Below, piece after piece: positions 12,016 to 22,088 of a DNA stretch of 64,000 bases. Numbering within the stretch: position 1 is the stretch's first letter; each line of letters starts with the position of its first letter. The position numbers and the translations under genes were made by a program. The stretch comes from Pseudoalteromonas sp. '520P1 No. 423' (lineage in GTDB: Bacteria; Pseudomonadota; Gammaproteobacteria; Enterobacterales; Alteromonadaceae). Under the pieces are notes generated by a model, which ran no database searches, was not told where the DNA came from, and was given only the letters and a program-made list of their open reading frames with translations. Location of the stretch: assembly GCF_001269985.1 (NCBI RefSeq), contig NZ_BBZB01000001.1, forward strand, positions 3,906,001-3,970,000, written 5' to 3'.

Positions 12016-14112
12016 ATGAATAATAATTTTAATAAAAAACTACTCGCTATGGCTATTCCAGCAATATTAGCGACAGCAAATGTGCATGCAACAGACTTAA
12101 ATATCAATCAAACCGAGATGAAGTTAAATGGCCAAACTTTTGGTTCTACACAATTCATCATTAAATATAAAAATAATTTAGCAACAATGAGTGAACAATC
12201 AATATCAAGTGCACTAAATAATAATAAAAAAGCGCAAAATTTTGTTCAAGGTTTTAAATCCCATAAAGCAGACAAAACACAATATATACGTTCAATGGCA
12301 GTGCAAGATCATCATGTTGTTCGCGTAAACAAAAAAATGAATGCAACTGAAACACAAGCTTATATGCAAGAAATGTTAGCTTCTGGTCAGGTCGAATTTA
12401 TTGAAATAGATCAAATGCTAAAACCGTTTGCAACACCTAATGATCCACAATACAGCAGCCAATGGCACTACTTTGAAAATAATGGTGGATTAAACTTACC
12501 TACAGCTTGGGATAGTGCAACTGGATCTGGTGTCACTGTAGCAGTATTAGATACAGGTTATCGTCCACATGTTGATTTAAATGCAAACCTATTACCTGGC
12601 TACGATATGATCTCGGATATATCAGTTGCAAATGATGGCGGTGGTAGAGATTCTGATGCAAGGGATACAGGTGATGCCGTAGCAAAAAATGAATGTGGTA
12701 CCAATGACGCTTCTAATTCAAGTTGGCATGGAACACACGTTGCTGGAACAATAGCAGCCGTGACTAATAATGGTGAAGGTGTTGCAGGCGTTGCATACAA
12801 TTCTAAAATCGTTCCTGTACGTGTATTAGGAAAATGTGGTGGTTTAACATCTGATATTGCTGACGGTATCATTTGGGCGTCAGGTGGTTCTGTTTCAGGT
12901 TTGCCAACTAATACAAATCCAGCAGATGTAATTAACATGAGCTTAGGTGGTAAAGGCGCTTGTAGCTCAACAACACAATCAGCAATTAATACTGCTCGTG
13001 CAAACGGTGCAGTAATTGTGATTGCTGCAGGTAACTCAAATGATAACTCAGCAAACTATAATCCAGGTAACTGTTCTGGCATTATAAATGTAGCTGCTAC
13101 AGGCAGAAATGGTGGTCGTGCCTATTATTCAAATTATGGTAATAATATTGATGTTGCGGCACCAGGTGGCGCGCAAAGCTTTGCCAATGATTCAGAAGGT
13201 GTGTTATCGACTCATAATTCAGGTTCAAATGGTCCATCATCTGATAGTTACCATTACAGCCAAGGTACATCTATGGCTGCTCCTCATGTAGCAGGTGTAG
13301 CAGCTTTAATTAAGCAAGTAAAACCAAATGCAACACCTGATGAAATTGAAACTATTTTAAAAACAACTACACGTAGCTTCCCTGCAACTTGCTCAAGTTG
13401 TGGTACAGGTATTGTTGATGCAGCTGCAGCTGTTGCTGCTGCCGGTGGTGGCACAACGACACCTCCAACAGGTGATAATGTACTTGTCGATGGAGAAGCT
13501 AAAACAGGATTATCAGGTACTAAAAGTAGCGAGACTTTCTATACTATTGAAGTACCAAGCGGTGCAACAAATATTAGTTTTGCGATGAGTGGCGGAACTG
13601 GTGATGCCGATCTTTATGTACGTGCAGGTTCAAAACCAACATCATCAACTTATGATTGTCGCCCATATGAAGGTGGTAATGCTGAAACTTGTTCAATAGA
13701 TAATCCTACAGCTGGCACTTATCACGTAATGCTTAAAGGTTATAGTGCATATTCAGGCGTTAGTCTGAAAGCAGATATTACGGGTGGGAGCACTGGAGGA
13801 GGTTCTCAAGCTGGCGGCGGTACTGTAAATGATGTTTCTGCAACGGCAGGTAACTGGGCGCATTATACTATTGATGTACCTGCAGGTATGGCTTCATTTA
13901 CTGTTACTTCATCAGGTGGCTCAGGTGATGCAGATCTATTTGTAAAGTTTGGCAGCCAAGCAACAACTAGTAGTTATGATTGTCGCCCATATAAAAATGG
14001 CAATGCGGAAACTTGTACTTTCTCTAACCCTCAAGCTGGTACTTGGCATTTAAGCTTAAATGCCTACAGAACATTTAGTGGTGTTACTTTAGACGCACAA
14101 TATAAGCCTTAA
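12016..14112 (+). CDS. Secreted S8 subtilisin-like protease with two PPC domains
   Basis: Start chosen at 12016: it has AGGGA upstream and gives a clean signal peptide (residues 1-25, ending ANVHA). The frame is also open from an upstream ATG at 11959. The 698 residues hold a propeptide (~26-130), an S8 catalytic domain with Asp179 (AVLDTGYRPH), His238 (SWHGTHVAGT) and Ser419 (QGTSMAAPHVAG), then two C-terminal pre-peptidase (PPC) domains at about 485-580 and 600-698. The two PPC copies share DADL(Y/F)V and YDCRPY..GNAETC. The cysteine pairs suggest disulfides formed after export. It is a likely extracellular nutrient-scavenging protease. Confidence 0.95.
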   Translation: MNNNFNKKLLAMAIPAILATANVHATDLNINQTEMKLNGQTFGSTQFIIKYKNNLATMSEQSISSALNNNKKAQNFVQGFKSHKADKTQYIRSMAVQDHHVVRVNKKMNATETQAYMQEMLASGQVEFIEIDQMLKPFATPNDPQYSSQWHYFENNGGLNLPTAWDSATGSGVTVAVLDTGYRPHVDLNANLLPGYDMISDISVANDGGGRDSDARDTGDAVAKNECGTNDASNSSWHGTHVAGTIAAVTNNGEGVAGVAYNSKIVPVRVLGKCGGLTSDIADGIIWASGGSVSGLPTNTNPADVINMSLGGKGACSSTTQSAINTARANGAVIVIAAGNSNDNSANYNPGNCSGIINVAATGRNGGRAYYSNYGNNIDVAAPGGAQSFANDSEGVLSTHNSGSNGPSSDSYHYSQGTSMAAPHVAGVAALIKQVKPNATPDEIETILKTTTRSFPATCSSCGTGIVDAAAAVAAAGGGTTTPPTGDNVLVDGEAKTGLSGTKSSETFYTIEVPSGATNISFAMSGGTGDADLYVRAGSKPTSSTYDCRPYEGGNAETCSIDNPTAGTYHVMLKGYSAYSGVSLKADITGGSTGGGSQAGGGTVNDVSATAGNWAHYTIDVPAGMASFTVTSSGGSGDADLFVKFGSQATTSSYDCRPYKNGNAETCTFSNPQAGTWHLSLNAYRTFSGVTLDAQYKP

Positions 14113-14142
14113 TCAATCATTTTAAGTTTTATATTTAATCAA

Positions 14143-14174
14143 TACGGCTGCTGTTAAAGCAGCCGTACTTTTTA
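14143..14174 (+). terminator. Terminator after the subtilase
   Basis: A 10-bp perfect stem (14143-14152 with 14158-14167) with a 5-nt loop is followed by a C then five T. It may also terminate the convergent peroxiredoxin gene. Confidence 0.85.
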
Positions 14175-14181
14175 TAAATTG

Positions 14182-14655
14182 TTATAATAATTCTAAAATA
14201 GCTTCAGCTTTACTTACTTCAAATTGCTTTTCAGCTTCGATATTTAAATGCGTCACCTGACCATTATCAACTATGATAGCGTAACGCTTTGAACGGATAC
14301 CACCAAAAACACCTGTTTCTTTATCAAGCCCTAAAGCTTTAGTAAAAGCCGCGTCACCGTCTGCAAGCATAGTGATATGTTCTGCATTTTGGCTATCACC
14401 CCAAGCTTTCATAACAAAAGCGTCATTTACAGATAAACAAATTATATTATCTATGCCTTTTGCAAAAAATTTATCTGCCAAAGTAACAAATCCAGGTAAA
14501 TGAGAAGCCGAACAGGTAGGTGTAAAAGCCCCTGGAACTGCAAATAAAACAACCTTTTTATTTTCAAATAAATCTCTTGTGCAAGGGGTGTCCATGCCTT
14601 CATTTGTTAATAAGTTAAATGTCACTTCAGGGAGTAAATCGCCAACTTTTATCAT
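14182..14655 (-). CDS. Prx5-type peroxiredoxin
   Basis: Reduces peroxides using a thiol donor. 157 residues, the normal size for the atypical Prx5 group. The peroxidatic site FAVPGAFTPTCSASHLPGF is intact with Cys48 and the conserved Pro41 and Thr45. A second cysteine is at residue 25 (DTPC) and a third at about 84 (IICLSVND). No fused glutaredoxin domain. The stop-to-start gap with the upstream MCP gene is 34 nt on the same strand, so readthrough is possible. Confidence 0.92.
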   Translation of the reverse strand: MIKVGDLLPEVTFNLLTNEGMDTPCTRDLFENKKVVLFAVPGAFTPTCSASHLPGFVTLADKFFAKGIDNIICLSVNDAFVMKAWGDSQNAEHITMLADGDAAFTKALGLDKETGVFGGIRSKRYAIIVDNGQVTHLNIEAEKQFEVSKAEAILELL

Positions 14656-14689
14656 GCTATCAATCCAATATTAATTAATAGTACTTAAA

Positions 14690-16624
14690 CTAACATAAAC
14701 CTAAGCTATTACGTACACTTTGCATTTGTTGTTGCAAACTTTCATAAACATGCCCAACTAACTTATCTGATTCTCCCACTTGTTGTTTCATTTGTGCCAT
14801 CGAATGGGAGAAATTTTCAAGTAAACCATGCTGCTCTTGTGCAAATTCTCTTGCTTGCATCGCCACTTGGCTGGCATCTTGCGCGTTTTTAGCCACTTGC
14901 TCTGAATTCACTTTTAATTGTTCAGCATTATTTGTTTGCATTTGTGAGTCATCAGATAATGCGGTGATCTGAATTGAAACTTGATCGGAACTTTTAGTTA
15001 ATAAATCAAGCTGTGCCTTAATATCACCTAAAGAACACTGAGTTTGTTGGGCTAATTTTCTCACTTCATCAGCCACTACCGCAAAACCTCTACCATGCGC
15101 GCCCGCTCTTGCTGACTCTATCGCAGCATTTAATGCTAATAAGTTAGTCTGTTCAGCAATAGTTTGAATCACATCGACAACTTTATAAACATCTGCAACA
15201 CCTTTTAGCAATTCATTTAAACTCGTTAATCCTTGTTCTACCCTTTGTTGCGTTAAAGAGCTAGCATTTAACATAGACTGCGAATAATCCAAGCTTTTAT
15301 CCATAGCTACAAAAGTGTTTTGTGCATTACCTTCAACTTGTACATTTACAGCACTGACTTGTTCACCAATTTTTTTAATATTTTTTAATAAAAATTCATT
15401 TTCATCAACACGAGTTGTTGTTTTATTTGAATGTCCTGTGATGTTTTCTAAGTTATGACTCATCTCTTGCATAAACTCATTTATTACATTGAGCATCTTA
15501 GCTTTTGCATCATCTTGTTCGCGCTGCCTTTGAATTAATAAATTAAAATAATTTGCAATTTGTCCAACTTCTGTGTGCTTAGCTGAATTATCAATTGCTT
15601 TTAAATCATTGCTTTCAATAAGATCTTTAAATGCATCCCTCAATGAGATCAGTGGATTTAATACTTGCTTTAACTGTGCCCAATAAACAATACCAGCAAG
15701 AATAAATAAACAGCCTATACTGATGCAAAATACGACCAATATATTTTTTTGAACATTTCCTTGATGTTCACTTAACTTCACTTCAGCATTAAGCACTACC
15801 GCAGTTAAATCAGAGATCTCTTTTCTGAGCTGTGCTACACCTTCTAATCTTTCCTTAGATTGACTGATAGTATTATTTAATTCTTTTGGGTAACGTTTTG
15901 GCCAACTAATTAACTCTGACTTAATTTCTTCAGCTAAATCTTCAGGCTCATCATCTGTTAATAAAAACTCATCCTCATCAACTTGTTCAAATATACCTAA
16001 GTTTGGGATTTGATTTATCTCGAGTGCAAGCTGATTTAACTGAAGTAAATACTGATTAATTTGATTTTCTTTTTCTTGAGAGTAGATGGATGATAAGGAG
16101 GAAGTTAATTGGGATAGCAGCAAAACATGATTTAAGTAGTCACTGCCTTTTACTGTATATTGTGCTGCGAGCCATTCTTGATCTTCTTTCGCTTTTTGTG
16201 CGTAATGAATAAGTGAAATTGCAGAGCCTGACATCTGACGAATAGCATTATCCAACAAAGCATTCTCATTACCTGACAACTTACCTAAAGCACGATACTT
16301 GCCATCAATACCTACTATGAGTAAATCTAACTTTATATTTAACTGTTCTTTGAGCTCAGTTGGAAGGATTTGTAATTGATTCTTTTTTAACTCTAGTATT
16401 AATTGGCTAGATTTATTTAAAGCTAAACTATCACCTGTACTGAGGTAATCTTCAACATTTGCTGAAAGTGATACTAAAATAGTATTTTTAAGCTGATTAT
16501 AATCATCGTCTTGATTTTTAAGAGTGAGAAAAGCATTACTGGCCCAAAACAAAGTAATCGCCAATATTAAACTTGCACTAGACAGTAAAATAGCTAATAA
16601 ACGTGTAAAAGAGGAAACTCGCAT
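14690..16624 (-). CDS. Methyl-accepting chemotaxis protein
   Basis: 644 residues. Topology: a first membrane helix at about 9-31, a long periplasmic helical sensor region (~32-298), a second membrane helix at about 299-321, a HAMP-like linker and a cytoplasmic signalling coiled coil. The hairpin tip is diagnostic: [18 protein letters not shown], then [18 protein letters not shown] around residues 480-530. The periplasmic region is acidic around residues 220-235 ([18 protein letters not shown]). No named sensor domain was recognised. A palindrome lies just upstream at 16682-16699. Confidence 0.93.
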   Translation of the reverse strand: MRVSSFTRLLAILLSSASLILAITLFWASNAFLTLKNQDDDYNQLKNTILVSLSANVEDYLSTGDSLALNKSSQLILELKKNQLQILPTELKEQLNIKLDLLIVGIDGKYRALGKLSGNENALLDNAIRQMSGSAISLIHYAQKAKEDQEWLAAQYTVKGSDYLNHVLLLSQLTSSLSSIYSQEKENQINQYLLQLNQLALEINQIPNLGIFEQVDEDEFLLTDDEPEDLAEEIKSELISWPKRYPKELNNTISQSKERLEGVAQLRKEISDLTAVVLNAEVKLSEHQGNVQKNILVVFCISIGCLFILAGIVYWAQLKQVLNPLISLRDAFKDLIESNDLKAIDNSAKHTEVGQIANYFNLLIQRQREQDDAKAKMLNVINEFMQEMSHNLENITGHSNKTTTRVDENEFLLKNIKKIGEQVSAVNVQVEGNAQNTFVAMDKSLDYSQSMLNASSLTQQRVEQGLTSLNELLKGVADVYKVVDVIQTIAEQTNLLALNAAIESARAGAHGRGFAVVADEVRKLAQQTQCSLGDIKAQLDLLTKSSDQVSIQITALSDDSQMQTNNAEQLKVNSEQVAKNAQDASQVAMQAREFAQEQHGLLENFSHSMAQMKQQVGESDKLVGHVYESLQQQMQSVRNSLGLC

Positions 16625-16681
16625 AATTCATACTCCGCGTATCATTTGCACGCAAGGGTATGACTGTAACATTACAAGATC

Positions 16682-16699
16682 ATGTCACTTACGTGACAT
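16682..16699. promoter_or_regulatory. Palindrome ATGTCAC-N4-GTGACAT upstream of the MCP gene
   Basis: A perfect 7+7 inverted repeat with a 4-bp spacer lies 58-75 bp upstream of the MCP start, inside the 107-bp gap below rsmJ. The position suits an operator. The binding regulator is not identified. Confidence 0.4.
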
Positions 16700-16731
16700 A
16701 AATATGACAAATAGGAAATAACAACGAAAAA

Positions 16732-17490
16732 TTATGAGGTCATCGCAGCCAAAACATAAACATCAAATCTATTTTTTTTAGTTTCGATTTTCATTGAAGG
16801 GGTTTTATCATTTAAGAATGGAGCATAATCAGGCCTTTTTACTACCACTCTTTTAGTTGCTAATGATAAAGCATCTGGCAGTAAGTTATCTGCATCTAAA
16901 TCAGCACCTACAAGAGATTGAAAAACGCGCATTTCTTTTTTTACTAACGCTGATTTTTCACGATGAGGAAACATAGGATCTAAATAAACCACATCTGGTT
17001 TTAAATCTGTTGAAGGTAAAAGATAATGACTACTACCAAATATCATCTGCATATTTTCCTGCATCCAAGAACCAATTTCAGCATCTTGATAAGATCTTTG
17101 TAAGCCATCATACAATAAAGCAGCTACAACAGGATGACGTTCAAATAAAGTTACTTTACAGCCTAAAGCAGCTAAAACAAATCCATCTCTACCAAGACCA
17201 GCCGTGCCATCTAAAACACTAGGTGTTGCTCCTTTATTTAACCCTATTGCCTTTGCAATTGCTTGCCCTTTACCGCCACCAAACTTTCGGCGGTGGGCTG
17301 CAGCACCAGTGACAAAGTCAACTCTAATGGCCCCTAACTTTTTTTCATCTGTTTTGAATAAAGATAAACCAAGTTCATCATAAACTAAAGAATAGTCACT
17401 TTTTGAATCGAACCATTCATCTAACTTAAATTGCTCTTCTAAAAAAGTGATATATTGCTGTTTTTCGGTTAAATTGCTTTGAATAATCAA
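16732..17490 (-). CDS. rsmJ: 16S rRNA (guanine-1516-N2)-methyltransferase
   Basis: 252 residues, as in E. coli RsmJ. A SAM-binding block [20 protein letters not shown], a [20 protein letters not shown] catalytic block and [14 protein letters not shown] near the C-terminus are all as expected. In enteric bacteria rsmJ follows prlC directly. Here prlC is on the same strand but a decayed response-regulator gene (17583-18268) separates them. Confidence 0.93.
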   Translation of the reverse strand: MIIQSNLTEKQQYITFLEEQFKLDEWFDSKSDYSLVYDELGLSLFKTDEKKLGAIRVDFVTGAAAHRRKFGGGKGQAIAKAIGLNKGATPSVLDGTAGLGRDGFVLAALGCKVTLFERHPVVAALLYDGLQRSYQDAEIGSWMQENMQMIFGSSHYLLPSTDLKPDVVYLDPMFPHREKSALVKKEMRVFQSLVGADLDADNLLPDALSLATKRVVVKRPDYAPFLNDKTPSMKIETKKNRFDVYVLAAMTS

Positions 17491-17582
17491 GTGGAAATCC
17501 CATTACAGATGAGCCAAGAATTATACCAATTTGATTTTATTCAAACAACATCGATTTAATCGACATTAAATGAGTACTAAAT

Positions 17583-18268
17583 TTAAAACAGTTCAATATC
17601 TGTTTGTGAGGTTACTTCATTAGTTAAACGCTCTAATAAAGAGGCTCTTTGCTCCATAATATGCGCCATATAACGTATCACATCATCAAATGCGGTTCTG
17701 AACCCTTCATTGATATCTAACTTTTACTCTAACTATTTAACAGTATGTTCAACTGAATTTAATACATATTCCTCTTGGTCAGTTTATAAGCCTAAATTAG
17801 GAATTGCATTCACAAACTGCCCATATCACCAGAGTCCGTCATCGCAATTTCAGCTGTAGTTTGCGCTTGTTCAACATCTACTTTTAACTAATCACAGTTT
17901 TTTCTGTATTTATATAAAACATCTATATGGGCTTGTAATTCTTCAACTTAAAAAGGTTTAACAATATAATCATTACCACCTGAGTTATAACCAAGCACAC
18001 GCTCGGTTAAAGCGCCTTTTCCAGATAAGAACATCACTGGAATATCAGCCGTTGATGAATCTTTTTTTAATAATTCACATACTTCATAACCATTCATACC
18101 TAGCATTTCTGCATCTAACAATATAATGTCAGGGTTATTCTTTACTGCACTTCGGAGCCCTTCCTCACCATTACTTGCATGTATCACTCTACAAAAGTAT
18201 TTAAGTGTTTCTTCAACTAGACGGTGAATAAATTTATCGTCATCAATTGCCAATATCATCTTTGACAT
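17583..18268 (-). pseudogene. Decayed response regulator with C-terminal extension
   Basis: The start at 18268 has AAGGG upstream and gives MSKMILAIDDDKFIHRLVEE. This is an intact-looking receiver domain with the acidic pocket (IDDDK), phosphoacceptor Asp (IILLDAEM), FLSGKG and the KPF end. A stop codon then follows KPF directly at 17948-17950. The coding trace continues through more stops: VEELQAHIDVLYKYRKNCD, stop, then LKVDVEQAQTTAEIAMTDSG, later FRTAFDDVIRYMAHIMEQR and an end at 17583. The C-terminal part is thus degraded and partly deleted. The surviving 107-residue receiver could still be made, but its partner is unknown. Confidence 0.75.
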
Positions 18269-18391
18269 ACAACAATTACCCTTGTTGCAACGCATACCAT
18301 TTTTAAAATAAGTATAAAAAGCATAGTTGCCTTTGATTAAATTGCTAATTAATTCAATTAAATATCATTGAATTAATTATATTTCAGGCAG

Positions 18392-18416
18392 AAAAAAAGC
18401 ACCTTAGGTGCTTTTT
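18392..18416 (-). terminator. Rho-independent terminator after prlC
   Basis: On the minus strand an AAAAGCACC/GGTGCTTTT stem with a 3-nt loop is followed by seven U. It lies just past the prlC stop at 18438. Confidence 0.8.
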
Positions 18417-18437
18417 ATATAATGCATATATTGCTAT

Positions 18438-20480
18438 TTACGTACGAATACCACTATGTCTTAGTAGTGCATCAACTTTAGGCTCTCGCCCTCTGAATGC
18501 TTTAAATAACTCCATAGGTTCTTTTGAACCACCCATTTCTAGGATATTTTCCATAAATGATTTACCCGTTTGCGCATTAAACACACCTTCATCTTCAAAG
18601 CGCGAAAATGCATCCGCTGATAATACTTCAGCCCATTTATAAGAATAATAACCAGCGCTATATCCACCAGCAAAAATATGACTAAAACCATGTTGGAAAC
18701 GATTAAATTCTGGCGCTTTTATAACTGAGGTTTCAGTACGCACTTTATTTAATATAGTTTGGATTTGGCATTCTTTTTCAGCGTCATAATCAGCATGAAT
18801 ATGAAAATCAAATAAGGAAAACTCAATTTGGCGTAACATCACCATAGCTGACTGAAAGTTTTTAGCAGCTAAAAGTTTATCTAATAAGTCTTTTGGCAGT
18901 GGCGCGTTTGTTTCATAATGACCTGAAATGAAAGCTAACGCCTCTTCTTCATAACACCAGTTTTCTAAAAACTGACTTGGTAGCTCTACGGCATCCCAAG
19001 CAACACCATTTATACCTGCAACAGAGCCGGCTTCAACTTGGGTAAGCATATGATGAATACCATGACCAAACTCATGGAACAAAGTTGTTACTTCGTTATG
19101 AGTAAATAAAGCCGGTTTATCGCCCACTGGACGATTAAAGTTACATACTAAATAAGCAACCGGTAATTGAACCGAACCATCAAGCTTAGGTTTACGACCA
19201 ATACAGTCGTCCATCCAAGCACCACCTCGTTTATGCTCGCGAGCATAAAGGTCTAAATAAAATGATCCGCGTTTTTTGCCTTTTACATCAAAGATTTCAA
19301 AGAAACGCACATCTTTATGCCAAGTATCTATGCCTTCTACTTCTTTAACATCAATTGAGAATAAACGTTTTACAGTTGCAAACAACCCAGATAAAACACG
19401 GTTTTCAGGGAAATATGGGCGTAAAACTTCATCTGATATAGCGTACTTCTCTTGTTTAAGCTTTTCAGCATAATAAGATAAATCCCACGCATTAAGTTTA
19501 TCTATGCCATGTTTATCTTTTGCAAACGCTTCAAGCTCAGCTAATTCTTCCCGTGCTTGGCCTTTTGAGTGTTTAGCTAAATCATGTAAGAAGCTAAAAA
19601 CCTGATCTGTTGATTCAGCCATTTTTGTTGCCAATGAGTGTTCAGCAAAATTATTAAAATCAAGTAACTGTGCTATTTCATGGCGTAAAGCGAGTTCTTC
19701 AGCCATCACTTCTGAATTATCAAACTTACCTTGTCCTGGACCTTGATCTGACGCTCGGGTAGCAAATGCAGTGTAAGTTTCTTTACGTAACGCTTGATCA
19801 TCTGCATAAGTCATAACAGGTAAGTAAGATGGGAAGTCTAAAGTAAATAACCAGCCCTCTAACTCTTTACTTTGTGCTGTTTGCTCTGCAAGTGCGATAG
19901 CTGACTCTGGTAAACCGGCTAATAATGCTTTATCAGTAATATGTTTTTGCCAAGCACGAGTGGCATCCATTACATTATTACCAAATTTTGCAGCTAGCTC
20001 AGATAGTTTTGTGCTTATTTCAGCATAGCGAACTTGTTTATCTTCACTCAGAGAAATACCCGATAATTTAAAATCACGCAAGGTATTTGTGATTACTTTT
20101 TGTTGCGCTATCGATAACGAATTAAAGTCTTCTGAATCTTTAATGGCCTGATACGCTTTATATAAACCTTGATGCTGACCAACATAAGTAGAGTATTCCG
20201 AAATAAGCGGTAAACACTCATCATATGCAGCTCTAAGCTCTTCTGAGTTAACAACAGAGTGCATATGAGATACAGGCGACCATAAACGAGATAACTGATC
20301 ATCAACCGCTTCAAGTGGTGCTATAAAGTTGTTCCAGGTATAAGTGCTATTTTCTAATACTTCATCAATTTTTTTTCTGCAAGCTTCAATGCCTTGCTTT
20401 AATGCAGGCACGATATGTTCAGGTTTAATTTCTGAAAACGGTGGAAGTCCTTCAAGACCGATTAGCGGATTATTTGTCAT
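18438..20480 (-). CDS. prlC: Oligopeptidase A (M3 family metallopeptidase)
   Basis: Cytoplasmic zinc peptidase that degrades signal-peptide fragments and other oligopeptides. 680 residues, the same as E. coli OpdA/PrlC. The zinc site is LFHEFGHGIHHML with His469, Glu470 and His473. Other conserved stretches are GSFYLDLYAREHKRGGAWMDD and FQHGFSHIFAGGYSAGYYSY. Separated from rsmJ by the response-regulator pseudogene and its own terminator. Confidence 0.96.
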   Translation of the reverse strand: MTNNPLIGLEGLPPFSEIKPEHIVPALKQGIEACRKKIDEVLENSTYTWNNFIAPLEAVDDQLSRLWSPVSHMHSVVNSEELRAAYDECLPLISEYSTYVGQHQGLYKAYQAIKDSEDFNSLSIAQQKVITNTLRDFKLSGISLSEDKQVRYAEISTKLSELAAKFGNNVMDATRAWQKHITDKALLAGLPESAIALAEQTAQSKELEGWLFTLDFPSYLPVMTYADDQALRKETYTAFATRASDQGPGQGKFDNSEVMAEELALRHEIAQLLDFNNFAEHSLATKMAESTDQVFSFLHDLAKHSKGQAREELAELEAFAKDKHGIDKLNAWDLSYYAEKLKQEKYAISDEVLRPYFPENRVLSGLFATVKRLFSIDVKEVEGIDTWHKDVRFFEIFDVKGKKRGSFYLDLYAREHKRGGAWMDDCIGRKPKLDGSVQLPVAYLVCNFNRPVGDKPALFTHNEVTTLFHEFGHGIHHMLTQVEAGSVAGINGVAWDAVELPSQFLENWCYEEEALAFISGHYETNAPLPKDLLDKLLAAKNFQSAMVMLRQIEFSLFDFHIHADYDAEKECQIQTILNKVRTETSVIKAPEFNRFQHGFSHIFAGGYSAGYYSYKWAEVLSADAFSRFEDEGVFNAQTGKSFMENILEMGGSKEPMELFKAFRGREPKVDALLRHSGIRT

Positions 20481-20647
20481 ATTATTTCTTTCAATTCACT
20501 GTGATTATAAAAATAGATTGGGGCAATCGAAATAAATTACAAGCTATTAGGTTGAAAGATAATCCATAATAACCATATCTTATATATTGAAACTGCGTAA
20601 TTTACACTGAGCGCTTAAAAAATATTACTTTCGATTAAGGAATTAAC

Positions 20648-22006
20648 ATGGCACAACATTTTGACTATATCGCAATTGGCGGTGGTAGCGGCGGTATCGC
20701 ATCAGCAAATCGTGCTGCAATGCGAGGTGCTAAAGTTGCACTTATTGAAGCTGAACATATGGGTGGAACCTGTGTAAATGTTGGTTGTGTGCCTAAAAAA
20801 GTAATGTGGCATGGCTCTCAAGTAAGAGATGCGATTGAGCTCTATGCACCTGATTATGGCTTTGATGTCGAAATAAAAGATTTTAACTGGTCTAAATTAG
20901 TTGAAAGTAGGGAAGCTTACATAGGTCGTATTCATAAAGGTTATGATAAATATCTAGCGAGTAATGGCGTAACTGTGATCAAAGGTTTTGCTAAATTTGT
21001 TGATAACAAAACAGTAGAAGTAAATGGTGAACTCTACACTGCAGATCACATTTTAATTGCTGTTGGCGGTCGCCCTAGCATTCCAAATATTCCAGGTGCT
21101 GAGTTAGGCATAGATTCAAATGGCTTTTTTGAATTAAACGAGCAACCAAAACGCGTAGCCGTAATTGGTGCTGGTTACATTGCCGTAGAACTTGCTGGTG
21201 TATTACATGGTTTAGGCAGTGAGACACATTTATTTGTACGTAAACACTCGCCATTACGTACCTTTGAGCCATTAATTGTAGATACTTTAACAGATATTAT
21301 GGCTAAAGAAGGGCCAACACTACATACAAATGCAACGCCTTCTAAAGTAACAAAAGAAGAAGATGGCAGTATTACACTTCACCTTGAAAACGGTGAGACA
21401 CACAATGTTGATACATTAATTTGGGCGATTGGTCGTGAGCCAAGCACAGATAAAATCAATATCGAAGCTACTGATGTGACATTAAATGAACGCGGTTTTG
21501 TAAAAGTAGACGAGTATCAAAATACGACAGCTAAAAATATTTATGCTGTGGGTGATATTATGGAAGGCGGTGTTGAACTTACTCCTGTTGCAGTTAAAGC
21601 TGGTCGTTTATTATCGGAGCGTTTATTTAACCCTGAACTACCTAATGCAAAAATGGATTATGACTTAATCCCTACAGTTGTATTCAGTCACCCACCAATT
21701 GGCACAATAGGCTTAACAGAATCACAAGCCATTGAACAATACGGTTCTGATAACGTAAAAGTTTACACTTCAGGTTTTGCAGCTATGTACACAGCTGTCA
21801 CGAGGCACCGTCAAGAATGTAAAATGAAATTAGTTTGTGTGGGCGATGATGAAAAAGTAATGGGCTTACACGGTATTGGTTTCTCGGTAGATGAAATGAT
21901 CCAAGGTTTTGCAGTAGCCATGAAAATGGGCGCAACCAAAGCTGACTTTGATTCTGTTGTAGCTATTCACCCAACAGGCTCTGAAGAATTTGTTACCATG
22001 AGATAA
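20648..22006 (+). CDS. gorA: Glutathione-disulfide reductase
   Basis: NADPH-dependent reduction of oxidised glutathione. 452 residues with FAD-binding [15 protein letters not shown], the redox pair [13 protein letters not shown] (Cys42, Cys47), NADPH-binding [15 protein letters not shown] and the C-terminal AIHPTGSEE active-site His. A good AAGGAA Shine-Dalgarno sequence lies before the ATG. The stop is followed 14 nt later by the long palindrome at 22020-22076. Confidence 0.95.
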   Translation: MAQHFDYIAIGGGSGGIASANRAAMRGAKVALIEAEHMGGTCVNVGCVPKKVMWHGSQVRDAIELYAPDYGFDVEIKDFNWSKLVESREAYIGRIHKGYDKYLASNGVTVIKGFAKFVDNKTVEVNGELYTADHILIAVGGRPSIPNIPGAELGIDSNGFFELNEQPKRVAVIGAGYIAVELAGVLHGLGSETHLFVRKHSPLRTFEPLIVDTLTDIMAKEGPTLHTNATPSKVTKEEDGSITLHLENGETHNVDTLIWAIGREPSTDKINIEATDVTLNERGFVKVDEYQNTTAKNIYAVGDIMEGGVELTPVAVKAGRLLSERLFNPELPNAKMDYDLIPTVVFSHPPIGTIGLTESQAIEQYGSDNVKVYTSGFAAMYTAVTRHRQECKMKLVCVGDDEKVMGLHGIGFSVDEMIQGFAVAMKMGATKADFDSVVAIHPTGSEEFVTMR

Positions 22007-22019
22007 CATCTAAAATAAT

Positions 22020-22076
22020 AAAAAGGGGTCGGAGTCAATTAGCTCATTTAAAGTTAATTGACTCCGACCCCTTTTT
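22020..22076. repeat. Long palindrome, copy 1 (AAAAAGGGGTCGGAGTCAATTA arms)
   Basis: Two 22-nt perfectly complementary arms (22020-22041 and 22055-22076) flank a 13-nt loop. The core GGGGTCGGAGT is shared with copy 2 at 25959-26006. Placed between convergent gorA and the AztD-like gene, with A and T runs at its ends, it can terminate both. Short repeated palindromes of this type are often REP-like units mobilised by Y1-family transposases. That link is inference. Confidence 0.85.
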
Positions 22077-22088
22077 ATTTATTGATGC

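Noticed and set aside
12600..12938. Long antisense frame within the subtilase gene (112 codons)
   Set aside because: Low-complexity shadow of a strong conserved gene. No Shine-Dalgarno sequence and no family.
17527..17545. ATACCAATTTG near rsmJ as a third MITE-like copy
   Set aside because: Only the first ten bases match. No second end and no internal sequence of the unit.
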